The notes: generated from the sequence alone by a model not told the origin. Shown: positions 1 through 12,192, counted from the first letter of the stretch. The stretch: 64,000 bases of DNA from Tetrapyrgos nigripes (GCA_013368315.1 JAACJM010000025.1:620001-684000); one strand, 5' to 3'. Program-made: numbers and translations.

Positions 1-690
1 AGGGTTTGGTCTGGTTTGCAGCGTAACATAATGAGGAATGAATTATGGGAGCCCAAATGGAACCCTTCGGAACGTCTTTCCCTTCATTTTCGCTTAACGG
101 GACTTCGAATTTGGGTTCTCGATGTCGATTTGAAACAGCTTGGGGGCCCAGGCCAGCTTTCATTCAGTCCCTCGGATGACAAGCGTTGTGTTCGACCTAC
201 AGAGAACCTCGAGCAGCAAAATCCCCCGGGGCCTGCGTCTGGGACTTCACTGATTTCGTTCCGAGACCTGCAAAGACCAGACGGGACGATTTACGACACT
301 TGCAAGTCACTGCCTATACAATGGTCATTTATGGAGACAATGACAATGCATGTTGGGACCCTCAACCCTTTGCAATGGTAGGGGATCCCCGCAACGGTGA
401 TTTTGAGGCAGACTTTCTCTAGTACACTTCAAGTATGTGGGAAGGGTCATGTCAGTCAAGGTGATTCAATTTCACGAAGGAGGCGACTGAGAGTACGTGG
501 ACGAAGTCACCGTGGTCCACTGGATCACCAAAATTCCGGCGACCTGCAACCGCTTGAGGCTTCACTATAGGTTCTAGTGCAATGACTCTGAGATAGAAAG
601 GTAATGATGATATTATAGCGAGTATACGAGGCCGTGTAATGTCGTACACAAAAAGAAAGCGCGTGTTGTGCAACATTTCCTAAGCTAACT
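1..690 (+). pseudogene. Broken member of an unknown small-gene family (copy A)
   Basis: The stretch begins with the same sequence that lies upstream of the hydrophobin gene, then carries scraps of a small protein in shifting frames: an N-terminal piece (16-381) and the motifs ACWDPQPFAM and APRNGDFE-like further on. Three other copies lie in the window: 11474-12110 (plus), about 20790-21165 (minus) and about 25980-26300 (minus). Comparing them shows stops and small indels in each, so none looks functional. The best preserved C-terminus (copy at 11.8-12.0 kb) reads VTVVHWITKMPATCN before its stop. I do not recognise the family. Confidence 0.55.
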
Positions 691-694
691 AATA

Positions 695-1347
695 CTACTC
701 CAAATTTTAGTGAACGAAAAGTCCGGTTCAGTCCGGTTCAGCGCCAAATTTCTTGAACGCTGAACTGGACCTTGCGTCCGGTCCAGAAATTCTCTGAACT
801 TCGGTCCAGTTCAAGTCCAAGTAAGGTTCGGACGCGTCCGAACTTTTTCTGTCACCGAGATAGCCGAATGGATTTCTCTTACCAAGGTAGCAATGAGTTA
901 GGTAGTTATCTGTATGCGAGTGAATGCTTCAAGGCCGTTGATGACAAAAGACCAGCCAAAGCACAGTAGTACAGTGTGCTTCAACAGACAGCATTAATCC
1001 TTCATAACACTGACGGGAGTGTTTCTGCGAACGCTGCGCTCCATATTGAAGTGCCGTGTCGTCTGAAACCTAGACACATACTTCTATTCTTTAATTTATT
1101 ATCGTCTCTCCAGCTCATATCCTGGTTTATTTTCTGTTACTCTTTGCATTCCTGGCCGCACCATGTTGTTTATCTTATCTGTATGTCATGTGATTGTCAG
1201 ATATACTATATAAGGGAAGCAGAACTCATCTGGCGATCATCTGTCGGATGCTCGGATACCATCCGGCGATGCGGATTGGATTTGCAGACCACCCAGTCCG
1301 AGCGGATTGGCATCTGAATCCGACACATCCGATCTGATAACTCCTAA
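695..1347. mobile_element. Insertion present only in copy A, type unresolved
   Basis: Alignment by eye of copy A with copy B (12.1 kb) shows continuous matching up to about 694, then about 650 bp absent from copy B, then matching again from about 1348. The left part is rich in TCCGGTTCAG-like and GGTCCAG repeats on both strands, and the right part is rich in TCCGA/TCGGA words, a layout typical of non-autonomous DNA transposons. I could not fix a clean target duplication or terminal inverted repeat, so the class is left open. No convincing coding region was seen. Confidence 0.4.
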
Positions 1348-1426
1348 CTACTCTAAGAACTCACTTTCGGTGGAATCGGTACCATTGTCGCAGACCTGAA
1401 TCTCTTGAGTCTTCCGACGAATCCGT

Positions 1427-2219
1427 TCATTTGTCGTTCCCAACATCCCACTCCATCATTGCCTGCATTTGACTCTGAGGCAACGTCAGTGCATCTCGAG
1501 TATACTTACCCGGGTCTGAAAACCCCAAGTCCCTGAATATTGCCCCAATTTCTGTCAACTTCATAATCATTATCTCCTTCATGCGTTGTTCCCCAGTCTC
1601 ATGCCAAATTGGCCTCCCATCAAGTGCTGCCTTTACGTCCACAATATGCGAACCAAATTCCAACCCCTCATTTTCTTTAATCTCAACTTCAACCCTGGAA
1701 AACATATTCTGCCATTGCCTCTTCATCGAACTCTTGTTTCCTCTGTGCTCGTTCTCCTGAATCACGGCACGATGTCCAAATGGTTTCCATGGTATCCTTA
1801 GACTCAAGGCACCATACAAGATCCACCCACACCACAAAATTGCGCATCCCAAGCACAACAGTGAATAGCTGGATTCCTTCGTGATCTTTGAACATAAGCA
1901 GACCCCATCCATCCTTGTCACTTGATCGAAAGATGTTTCCTGCGGAAACCACGGGGATGAGAGTCTCTCCAAATGTTGTTTGGAAAGGTCTCGATAACAG
2001 CAGATGGTCGAGTTTCTGTTGCAACTGCGAAACCATATGAAGATGGGGGTGGTAGCCTATGAATATCCACAATCTTCTCGACAATATCCACTTCCACTTC
2101 GTATACACTCCTACCCTCAACCTGAGCATTCCGAATGTCAACTGTGACCGATTTCTGATGCTGCAGAGATCCCGTAACGCTGTCGGTGACACCAACTGCT
2201 CCCCGTCGTCCGTTGGATA
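1427..2219 (-). pseudogene. C-terminal fragment of a HET-domain gene (copy A)
   Basis: The minus strand matches the last third of the intact 762-aa HET gene at 12193-14481 almost base for base, including the end MEWDVGNDK (MERDVGNDE in the intact gene). The frame is broken. An extra T near 1921 (CACTTGATCG against CACTGATCG), a 2-base loss near 1730 and a 6-base gain near 1565 are visible against the intact copy. At 2219 the match stops abruptly and unrelated sequence follows. It is a dead fragment with no HET domain of its own. Confidence 0.85.
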
Positions 2220-4420
2220 ACAAGAGAAACCATAGATATGCTGCAGCATATCCTCTGATTAGAAGCTTTACGCTGCTGCAGCAATGACTCTGATTACAGG
2301 GCCAAACTGCTGCAGCCCAGCCTCTTAATCAGTGTCGTGGTTTTCCCAAGGGTATGGCCTGACTCCCACCTACATATCATGATTGATGGGCACGCCAGCG
2401 AAGACATTTGACGCTGTCATTGACGATGACAAACACCCTCTCATCGCTGTTGGACTAATTAGATCCCCGGTCTCATCCGGCCTTTAAGTAAGATTTTCGG
2501 GCCAACAAAGACCATACACAAATGCGGTGGCACCTTCTGTCCATCTTAGGTTGAAGCACCACGGGTCTGTCCATTTCTGAGCTTGCCGTTAAATCTGTAA
2601 AAAAAAAACTGTAAATAACTACAATATAATGATGTAATACAACAGTCTGTACCAATACTAATCATGTCGCTTGCTGCATATGTTGTCAGAGAACGAGAGT
2701 GAAATCATGTGCCAGGGGTGAGTCTGGCTGCAGAGCTGGGTGGGGAATACTTCCGGCCCCCAAGCGCGGAGCCCGAGCCCAGCAGGAAGAATGAGAGAAG
2801 GGAAAGGAGGAGAGCAGGAGAAAAGAAGAAGGAGCAGTGTTGACAGGAAACTGACGGGGAACTGATGACAATGTGTCACGTGCATATTGAGCGTGTCTTG
2901 ACGCGTCTCGACATGTCTGCACAAAAATGCTACACTTTCCTGGACCGTCTCGTACTCAACTACACAATTCGATAGGGTGAATACACTAGGAGTAGTATAG
3001 ACTACCTCCAGAGATATGCATGTTCACTATGACTGAGAATTTTTGTGTATGATTGCAAAATTCCAAAAAAATTCAGCCAGGGCCTGCGATCCTGCACAGT
3101 TGAATCATACCATCCATTGATTAAAATGAAATGAGTATCCCTACTATATAGATTGTAGCACTAGATACCCACCAGAATGATTTTGATATAGTGTATGATC
3201 AAAATTCAGTGCAAAAAGTTCAGTGTGATTTGGTTACCAGTGTAGTATAACTTGCCAATACCTTTCTATCTAAGTACTACACTTATACCTGTCGCTTATT
3301 TACTATTGAGGTATAAATGTCCAAAGAGAATAAAAGTCTGAACTCCTCACAATAAACTCCCATGCGTTTCCTGGGCGCTTAGCATGTCAGCTCGGTCTTT
3401 GCTTTGACTCGTGTTGTGTAGACAGAGCTCTTTCGACCTCGGAAAAGTTCAGGATATGCTTCAACTATATAAGAGCCCTCCCTGAATATTTTTGGTCCTT
3501 ATCCTTTGAGTGATACACAATATAATTGGGAGTTAGTACAAAACTGTCATAAAATGGTCAATCTGGAACATTTGTCTTGAATTAGAGATATCATATAGTG
3601 CTTCATAAATCATCGAAAAATAGCAAAATGTCATGGATAGCATAAAAATTGTTAATATAAAGTACCCAGCCATATTACGGCCATCTGAAATTGGCAGAGC
3701 CTTACAAGCACTTGGCATGCAAAAACTTCAAAAAGGCGCATCATCCAAAAGCTCAAACCTATACCTAACTTGCTAGACCCCACGGCATATATTGACATTT
3801 GACACAAAGACTTTCAGCTGAGTCCGAATGCATATTCAGCTCTTATATTTGAGCTCTGGGTGTGATCTTAGCAGTTGAGGTCAGATAGTATAGAGAAAAA
3901 AGCTTGCGCTGCACATAAAGGTTGAATTAACATCGAACACTATGTATGCATACACAATACATTTACCATTAAGCAGTATGGATCATACATGCCCAACAAT
4001 TTATAATGATGGTTATTCTTTCAGCCACAATTGCTGCTGATCAACTGCAGATTGACATTTGGTACCCAAATATCCCTGGGAATGCCAGATAGTACTGCTG
4101 ATTCCTTTAGAAGTGTTTTAGACAACTCAATCAACCACTTGCACTCTTATATAAGTGTACACCAAATTGTATAAAATATCAGGGAACAGTGGCAAGTCAT
4201 ACCTGCATAATCTGTCTTGAAATAACCATACATGAACATTGTCGTCTATTAACATAAGATGACACAACATGTTATGCACCATGAACACCACCCAAAATAT
4301 CCTGGCTGGTTCAAAGGCTCCGAGCAAATTATCAAGGAAAGGGGTCTTTGGCCGATGGATGGCTCTGTCCTTCTCGCGTCATGTCCGAAGAGCTGTTATG
4401 AGGACCGGAGTAACATGTGA
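2220..4420. other. Non-coding insertion sequence inside the broken HET gene
   Basis: This AT-rich stretch separates the two HET fragments. The intact paralogue has only about 330 bp at the corresponding place (12,982-13,310), and that piece is missing here. I see short palindromic CTGCAG-rich words at 2240-2320 and no protein I can support. The far end leads into the transposase relic at 4424-4875, so much of it is probably decayed transposon. Confidence 0.4.
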
Positions 4421-4423
4421 TGT

Positions 4424-4875
4424 TGTTGTCGAAAGGTGTTGTTTTATCAACCTGATTTCGTCAGTCAGAAATCTGCAGTGCAGGAGTACATTGAATCTTG
4501 TGGTCACCTCTGTGATTACTATCCAAAGTATCACTGTGAGCTGAACTACATTGAAATGTACTGGGGTAGAGCCAAGTATGTCTACCGAAGATTTCCGCAC
4601 TCGGAAGAGATGCGCGGGAATGTCAAAAAGTGTTTGCCTGTGCCACTTGAATTGATTCGGCGGTATGATTTTCTTGGATGCCTTTAGTAAATCTTACATT
4701 GCTGATACTGTACCCTTTGCATAGATTTGCAATTCGTGCGGACCGATACATTCACGCATATTCTGAGGGTTTGACAGGTGCACAAGCCGCTTGGGCCAAC
4801 AAGAGATACCATGGACATCGCACTTTGCCCCCAGAGATGCTTCTGGCAGCTCGAGAAGCCACAAAAAAGCTCTAG
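4424..4875 (+). pseudogene. C-terminal relic of a DDE-type transposase
   Basis: The frame reads LFYQPDFVSQKSAVQEYIES, then YPKYHCELNYIEMYWGRAK and VPLELIRR. A 62-bp GT-AG intron (about 4663-4724) can be removed, after which the frame continues with RADRYIHAYSEGLTGAQAAW and ends in a stop at about 4875. The combination of F/Y-Y-P-K-x-H-C-E-L-N-x-I-E-x-x-W-G and I-R-R-F is the DDE/DDD endonuclease signature I know from transposase-derived proteins common in agaric genomes. The upstream two thirds of the protein are missing, and a TGA precedes the preserved part, so it is dead. Confidence 0.7.
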
Positions 4876-4999
4876 ATACCTTTCATGTACTGTACCGCAC
4901 ACCTCTGTACTCGATTTTGCTACCTAAAATTTTTTTTTCTTGGACCCTATGGCCGCTGACGTCATCGCTTATATCGCTTATATAAGTGTGTCAGTTCCT

Positions 5000-5218
5000 A
5001 ATGTCGCCTTCCTCTTCTCTCCAGCACAGCGGAAAACTCAGTTGGTTCTGTCACATACACGTCTTCCAATGTGAATGCCTCCAGCGAATCGTTGGTAATG
5101 GTCAGATCCCCATTCATAGCCCTAACGAACTGCTGATCCTTCTCCTTCTGCAAATATACCCCAACAGACTTTCTCTGACCTCCCTGCTCAAGTTGGCAAT
5201 CCAACAGTGCCAAAAAGT
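5000..5218 (-). pseudogene. Central fragment of the copy A HET gene
   Basis: On the minus strand this matches codons in the middle of the intact HET gene (plus coordinates about 13,310-13,530): FLALLDCQLEQGGQRKSVGV and VRAMNGDLTITNDSLEAFTL are shared with one or two changes. Matching sequence begins near 5000 and ends at the GCCAAAAA string near 5218. With 1427-2219 it shows one HET gene that was broken open and lost both its middle link and its HET domain. Confidence 0.85.
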
Positions 5219-6189
5219 CGTATTCCTCCACACCTACAACCAAGCAGAATTACTCCGAAGGATTGTCCCAGAATGGGTTAGGGATATGGTTCATCCCTTG
5301 AATACCTCGGGTATTGGGTACACAACTGGTTCTGAAAGTCAGAGCCAGACCGCCGGCTCATGGGCCAAACCAACACCTCGTAGAGGACGCGCTGCTTTAA
5401 CTATGTAGACACTCTTGTAGTTTATCCTACTCAGTTTGTACTAATGTTAAAGGATTTGCCACCACTATAGTTTCAACGTCAACCACGACCATACTTTCAA
5501 ATCCCAGCTGCTCCTCCAAGCTCCTCCAGCATGCCTTGAGACCTTGAAGCTCTTGAAAGCAACTTGAAAGTCGAGCGGAAGCAAATTATTGCGGCAAACG
5601 TCACATCACTGATATTACACCGAATGTTGACTACGCTAGAATTTGCTTCCGTTTGTTCTTTACCACCACGTCTCATAGACAGGCAGGCAGATAACATCTC
5701 CTACTCAACCAATATTGTATCATTGTCCATTTGACCGGAGTCGTCCACTCGTCCCAAACTTGTCCACTGGTCGCCCGAAATAGTCCGCGAGGCCCAGGCT
5801 CATCAAACATCGGAGTCGTCCACTCGTCGACTGGTCGTCCGAACTGGTCCCCGAGGCTCATCAACCTCTCAAACTGCGATTTCTACGACACTTTCGCAGT
5901 AGTGCAATTGCTGATGAATCCATTACTCGATAGGCCAACTGTCAACAAAATGAATCGGTCGGTCCCGAGGATAACAGGCTGCAAGTGTGGTGCCCAAATC
6001 CGGGAGGTAAATTAAACCGCAATACGCTTTTCCCAGCGATGGTTCTACACTCTTCCGTATTGGACGATATCATTTCCAGTGTGCTAAAGATCCCCTTTAA
6101 AAGGACCACCAGTAGTCGTCTATGTCTTCACAAATCCCTTCTCCCCTACAACCGATACTTGTCACAGTACTACCTACTCTAATTTCAAC
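5219..6189. other. Intergenic stretch before the reductase gene
   Basis: No gene is supported. It contains an imperfect tandem duplication (listed separately) and an open frame to 5408 that starts inside the antisense of the HET fragment and is probably chance. The last 150 bp before 6190 should hold the promoter of the reductase gene; I see no clear TATA box. Confidence 0.35.
5733..5873. repeat. Imperfect tandem duplication, about 75 bp unit
   Basis: Two adjacent copies share GGAGTCGTCCACTCGTC at the left, then CTGGTCG.CCGAA, then CGAGGC and GCTCATCAA. The second copy is shorter by an internal deletion of about 12 bases. Confidence 0.7.
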
Positions 6190-9100
6190 ATGAAGAACTA
6201 CGACGCGTTCAAAGGCAGGGCTACCTTCACCAGGCCTCCTAAGGACCAATCTCTACCTCTCGCTCAACTCTTTGACTATCACGGTGCCAACAGTCCTGAG
6301 CACCCGCTCTTTCGCTACGACGAAGATGGAGAGCTCTAGACAGTCGTGTGGAAAGACGCGGCTGCTGCGATACGACGAGCAGCCAGTCTTGTTAGAGGAT
6401 ATGCCTCTGGAGATGGAGAGACTAACCCAGTGGTAGCCATTCTTGCCAACGTTGGTGCGTAAAGTCGTCTTCTCTAATTCTCTCTCTCTTTCTCTCTACT
6501 TACAATGGCTCTTTAGATTCCATGACCTACTTCGCCACTATTGCAGGAATCATGCGAGCTGGATATCAACCTTTCCCTCTTTCTACGCGTAACTCCCCTG
6601 CTGCGATTGCCCATCTTTTGCAGAAGAAGGATGTTCAACACATTTTCGTCACGACGGACGGTCCTGCGAAGAAGACCATGAACACTGCAGTTCAGGACTT
6701 TGGACTCACGACAGTCAATGTCCACGATATGCCTACTTTCGACCAACTGTACAAGTCGGACAAGGTAGTCGACCTTCCAGTGTTGGAGGGTGTCACACAG
6801 GACAATATAGCCGTTATTTTGCACTCGTCCGGAAGCACTGCATTCCCGAAACCCATCCCGGTCACCATGAGACTGCTCATGCAGTCTGCGATGTCTTGTT
6901 GTACGTTTCCACTTGCAATTGCTCTCATACAGGAAAAATTCATTCCTTTCACAGATTACGGTGAGGTTGACGTTGGGAATCAAGTGCTCAGCGCACATGC
7001 CTTGCCTATGTTCCGTGAGTCATTTGTCATTATAGTGGTCAGATTGAGACGCTAACAATTCGCTCAGACATGATGGGTTTCATTCCGATTATGTGGAGTG
7101 TAAGTATTTGAACCTGGCTTAACGGTGATAAATGCTCATGACGGATTTATAGTCTTTCTTGGGCATGACGTTCTCTGTTTTCCCTTCTACCACTCCGCCT
7201 GTCATACCCACTCCTGACTCGGTCTTCGCTGCGGCGGTCAAGACCCAATCCTCGGTGTTGTATTGTGTTCCATCTATTGTTGAGGTATGTCTATACGTCG
7301 CACCCATGGATTCATTCACAACTGATGGTGCTTGATAACTAAAGGAATTGGCACGAGACCCCGAAAAGGTCAAAATCTTCTCCAAACTCGTTGGCGTATG
7401 GTACGGAGGAGGTCCCTTGGCAATTTCCATGGGTGACATGCTCTCCAAAGCAAGTCAGTTGTGTTTGACTATCTACTTTGTGTGCATTCCATTGACTGAG
7501 CTGTGAATAGGCGTCAATATTGTTTCTCTTTATGGACAGTAAGTGATTCATGGATTTCCGCATTGTATTTATCGCTCAAAACTCTTGGCTCATCATTTAT
7601 CTTTTTTATCCAGAACTGAAAGTGGTACACTCAACCAAATGTTCCCAAGTGAGTTGCTTTGTTGAAGCACTTTCAAAAAGACGATGTCGACTAACATCAT
7701 TTATCAGGTGGTCCTGATCCTCGAGGATGGCAATGGCTGCGTGTATGCATTTCTTTGTGCTTGTGTCCCAGAAATAAGCTTAACACCTTTTACTCCAATG
7801 CCAGATTTCCGAGCATGTCGACCCTGTTTTTGTCCCTAGCGAAGATACTGACAATATTTTCAAGCTGGTCCTCAAGGTGAGATCGTTATTCCATTGCGGT
7901 GCTAATATTTCCATTGTTTATGTATGATTCGTCTACAGAAATGCCCGACTCACACACCAGCCGTACTGAACACGGTTATCGACGGTATACCTGCTCTGGA
8001 TACTTTTGATTTAGTAGTGCGTCATCCCGAGGATCCAAGGTTGTTTCAGGTCCGATGTTTCTTGACAATTCTGATTCTACGAGATTTCTGACCTGTATGA
8101 AAACGTTGTGTAGATATATGGACGTGCGGATGACCAAATCATGCATTCTACTGGAGAAAAGACAAACCCTGGACCAATAGGTGAGTAATTCCATCCCACG
8201 TCCAAGTTGGTCAGCAGGAGACTGATGTCCCATGTTTTCCAACTCGCCAGAGGATATCCTCACCACAGATTCACACATCAGCGCTGCAATCATGTTTGGA
8301 AGATCCAAATTCTATCCTGGTGTCATCATTGCTCCAAAAGCCGACAAGGTCTTTGATCCTCAAGACACGAAAAAGCTAGCGGAATATCGTAGTCTTATCT
8401 GGTATGGGCCTTCTCTCTGTTTCTCTTTGAGATATCGGCGACGAACATCATTATGCACGCAGGCCAACCGTGGAGAAAGCGAATGACTTTGCTCCGGCTC
8501 ATTCAAGGATATTCAAAGAGGTGAGCTGATCCCCCAAGTTGATTTCACAACTCTTCTGACGAACACTTGCCTGTCCTATTTCCTCTTCGTATCCCTATCA
8601 GATGATAATTGTAACGCACCCAGACAAACCCTTTGAGAGGACTCCCAAAGGCACGCCCAGGAGGAACGCAGTCTTAAGAAGCTATGCTGGAGAAATCGAA
8701 GCGACGTACACCGCGTTTGACGAGGCTTCTCAAGTGCATTTTGATCCACCCAAAAGCTGGAGTGCCGAAGAATGCATCTCTTTCGTCCGTGTGGTCTTGA
8801 ACTCCATCCTCAAGAAGGACAATGTGGAACTTGAGGATGACGATGATATCTTCCAGAAAGGATGTGATAGGTGAGCTTAGTTTCCTCTTTGTGACCGTAT
8901 CCCCTTCTAAACGATTTGCCACAGTCTGCACGTGACGTGGATCAGAAACACCCTCTTGCACGCATTAAAGTCCAACGACAAGGTCAACATTCGGGAAATC
9001 TCACAAAACTTTGTGTACGCGTACCCAACTGCCAGACAACTGGGCACGTATATGGCCAGTCTCGCCGAAGGAAAAAGTGCAGTGGCATTCGATGTTGAAA

Positions 9101-10489
9101 GCAGAGCTAAGCAAGTCAAGGCATTGGCGGAGAAGTACACGAAAGATTTTCCCAAGCACGACGCCGCTCAGGTCAATGGTGTCAAATCCAATCCTCCTGG
9201 TGCAGCCTTGGTAACCGGTACGACTGGATATTTGGGAAGCTATCTGCTGGCAATTCTTCTTCAATCGGAGGACTATAAGAAGGTCTACGCTTTGAATAGG
9301 TCTTCGAGTACCGACCTCTCTGCTAGGCAAGAATCATCGTTCACTGCGCGAGGACTTGACACGACTCTCCTTAAATCTCCGAAACTTGTTCTTTTGGAAG
9401 GGGATTCGAGCAAGGAGTTGTTGGGCCTCCAAAGGGATGTCTATGAGACTATTCGCAACGAGTTGACTTTGATAATCCACAATGGTGAGTGATTAACTTG
9501 GTCAAAAAAGATGCTGACTGACCAGGCCAACCTTTTGCACAGCTTGGCGAGTGGACTTCAATGTCTCCCTTGCATCTTTTGAGCCACATTTGTTGGGGAC
9601 ACGCAACTTGGTTGACCTTGCCTTGACATCAAAGCGTCAAACGGTTCCCAGAATTGTCTTCATTAGCTCCGTCGCTGCATTCACCAGTGCGTATCCTCTT
9701 TTTAGGCTATCATTAAAGGCTGATTCATCATATACTCGCAGACTGGGGCACAGGCAAGCCTGGACCAGAGGAGCATCTCCCGGAGACGAGCCCTGTTGGC
9801 TCTGGGTATGGTGAATCCAAGTGGTGTGGAGAAACTATCCTTCATGAAGCATCTCGGCAAACTCCCTTGAAACCGGTCGTCGTTCGCGTCGGTCAGCTCT
9901 GTGGTGGACCCAATGGGGAGTGGAACACGACCGAATGGTTCCCTTCGCTGGTCAGGTCGAGTCAGACTCTTAAGAAAGTACCTATGTTATCTGGGGTGAG
10001 TGGACAGTCTTCTTTGAATTATTGATGAGGCTGACGCTCCATATTGGCTAGTACTTATCCTGGGTCCCCATCGACCTTGCTGCCCAGGCAATAGTAGAAC
10101 TCAGCACTGGAAAAACCGAGTTTGCTAATTTGGTACACCCTCATCCTACAAAGGCTTCGCTCATTCTTGACCTTGTCGCACCCTCCATCGAGGCCGGGGT
10201 AGTCCCATATGCTCAATGGATAGACGAATTGATCAAGTCCCAGTCTCAGGCTTCTACCAACGACCCAGCTCGTAACCCCGCCGCCTTGAAGCTTATGGAA
10301 TTTTTCCAAGCTCAGGTAGCGACTGCTGATAAAGGGGAAGGTGAATTCATGGGGCTTCCATCGTTGAGTACAACTCGGGCGGTGGAAAACAGCCAGACTC
10401 TGAAGGAGCTGACGAAGCGTCAGCTGGGTTCTGAAGATGTAGAAAAGTGGACTGGGTATTGGCGTCGGATTGGATTTTTGGATAACTAA
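6190..10489 (+). CDS. NRPS-like adenylate-forming reductase (A-T-R), with an in-frame TAG at codon 50
   Basis: The product activates a carboxylic acid as an acyl adenylate, loads it on a carrier domain and reduces it with NADPH. The order is adenylation, thiolation, reductase, about 1,080 residues. The adenylation domain shows HSSGSTAFPKPIP, YGQTESG and GRADDQIMHSTGEKTNP; the carrier site is GCDSLH; the reductase shows VTGTTGYLGSYLLA and the YGESK catalytic Tyr/Lys pair. I followed about 17 exons with GT-AG introns (for example 6190-6454, 6517-6900, 6955-7014); those I checked join in frame. The exception is TAG at 6337-6339, where the family continues from the acidic GEL segment into TVVWKDAA. 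An intron ending at this TAG would shift the frame and delete conserved residues. Either this allele is null, translation starts downstream without the first part of the A domain, or it is a sequencing error. The substrate cannot be read from the sequence; no condensation domain is present. Confidence 0.85.
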
Positions 10490-10639
10490 GAGGTTGTGTA
10501 AAGTTGTATCGTCGTCCATGAATGTCTTCAAATGTAGTTGAGAGTATAGTGTACAGAACAATCTAATAAGTTACGGACCCTATAGCTGTGGACGTTATAG
10601 AAAGCGATGATCTTTTCTGAAGTGCTACTAGTAGTGATC

Positions 10640-10725
10640 GATGACTCGACGATGAGTACTAGTGGAGTTCGAGTGAAGAAAAGTTGAGGGATGGAAGGGT
10701 TTTTATATGTTTTCAGAGGGTTTGC
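10640..10725 (-). repeat. Duplicated piece of hydrophobin promoter, inverted
   Basis: The reverse complement of about 10655-10725 repeats the hydrophobin promoter at 21155-21225: CTCTGAAAACATATAAAAAC, then CCTTCCATCCCTCAAC, then TTCTTCACTCGAACT. It includes the TATA-like box and start of the leader, but no hydrophobin coding sequence follows. It also abuts the reductase 3' end. Confidence 0.8.
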
Positions 10726-10733
10726 AGCGTAAC

Positions 10734-11473
10734 TAGTGATGTGCGAGCTCGGGCTCCAAGCCCTAGGCCGGGCCGAGCCGAGCCCCAAAAGCCCAAGCCG
10801 AGCCCAGCTTTTGAGGGGGGCTTGAGGGCCTGAGGGCCCGGCTTGGATTTCTCAAAGCCCTTGGGCCCGAGCTCAGGCCCCGGCTTTTGGGAAGTTGCCG
10901 GCACTTAACAAAGGCAGTGACATCACTCCAGGATGCCATTGCCAACTCCCAGATTTTGTTGCATAAGGTCTGTCTCAATCAATTTCTACTTTTTCTCGTT
11001 AGCCATATGGTCTTTACTACTGCAGCTCCAACCATCATACAATGCACAATTCAAACCGTGCCACACAACGCACCCTTACAATCAGCTGGAATGATAACAA
11101 TGGGCAAACGGCGCAACTGACTTGCGAAGGATATTGTTTAACCACTGCAATTCCTCCAGTGCACCCTCCGATGTGACTTAATGCTCTGTGAGACCCCATT
11201 GGAGGATGAAGATGTTGGGTTGGATGATGATGGAACTCAAGAAAATGAAACAGAGAACTGGAAGAATGGCAAAGATAGTGGGGATGACTATTACTTCTGG
11301 TTCGTATCTTCATTTTGTTCAACTGAGTGCTGAGCCCCGGCCTGAGCCCAGGCTGGCCCAAGCCGGCCCTACTTAGGGCTCAAAAGCTCGGCTTGGATTT
11401 CTAGCAGGCCCGAGCCCTACGAAGCCGAGCCCGAGCTGGGGCTTTTGAGCCGAGCCGGGCCCGCACATCACTA
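10734..11473. mobile_element. Non-autonomous hAT-like element (MITE), 740 bp
   Basis: The element starts TAGTGATGTGCGAGCTCGGG and ends in the inverted form CCCGCACATCACTA. It is flanked on both sides by the same 8 bases, AGCGTAAC (10726-10733 and 11474-11481). Copies of the flanking sequence at position 15 onward and, inverted, near 21145 have AGCGTAAC once and no insert, which proves the insertion. Eight-base duplications and TAG..CTA ends are the mark of hAT transposons. Subterminal regions are packed with GAGCCC/GGGCTC words. No transposase is encoded, so it must have been moved in trans. Confidence 0.9.
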
Positions 11474-12110
11474 AGCGTAACATAACGAAGAATGAATAAT
11501 GGAGCCCAAATGGAACGTCTTCCCCTTCATTTTCGCTAAAACGGGACTTCGAATTCGGGTTCTCGATTTGAACAGCTTGAGGGCCCAGGCCAGCTTTCAT
11601 TCAGTCCCTCGGATGACAAGCGTTGTCCTCGACTTACAGACAACCTCAAGCAGCAAAATCCCCGAGGGCTGCGTCTGGGACTTCACTGGTTCGTTCCGAG
11701 ACCTGCAAAGACCAGATGGGACGATTTACGACACTTGCAAGGAACTTGGGGTCACTGCCTATATAATGACAATGCTTGTTGGGACCCCTCAACCCTTTGC
11801 AATGTCTGGAGTTGTCATTGTAGGGGCTCCCCGCAACGGTGATTTTGAGGCAGGCTTTCTCTAGTAGTACACCTTATGTGAGAAGGGTCATGTCAGTCAA
11901 GGTGATCCGATTTCACGAAGGAGGCGAAGAATACGTGGACGACTCGCCGGAAGTCACCGTGGTCCACTGGATCACCAAAATGCCGGCGACCTGCAACCGC
12001 TTGAAGCTTCACTATAGGTTCTAGTGCAATGGACTCTGAGATGAAAGGTAATGATGATAGCGAGTATACGAGGCCGTGTAATGTCGTGCAAATGTTGTGC
12101 AACATTTCCT
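11474..12110 (+). pseudogene. Broken member of the unknown small-gene family (copy B)
   Basis: This is parallel to 1-690. Frames at 11499-11864 and 11839-12024 together carry the family's motifs SFRDLQRPDGTIYDTCKELG, FAMSGVVIVGAPRNGDFEAG and RFHEGGEEYVDDSPEVTVVH, but the two halves are in different frames and the start is not convincing. No function is known to me. It lies tail-to-tail with the HET gene, as in copy A. Confidence 0.5.
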
Positions 12111-12192
12111 AAGCTAACTAATACTCTAAGAAATCACTTTCGGTGGAATCGGTGCCCTTGTCGCAAACCTAAATCTCTTCCGACGAATGCGT

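Noticed and set aside
695..1347. Calling this insertion a hAT element
   Set aside because: Its word-rich ends look similar to one, but no 8-base duplication or terminal inverted repeat could be fixed.
4986..5408. 140-aa plus-strand frame
   Set aside because: Its first half is the complement of the HET fragment and its end has no known motif; no start context supports it.
6190..10489. Classical multi-module NRPS
   Set aside because: There is one adenylation domain, one carrier and a reductase, and no condensation domain (no HHxxxDG motif seen).
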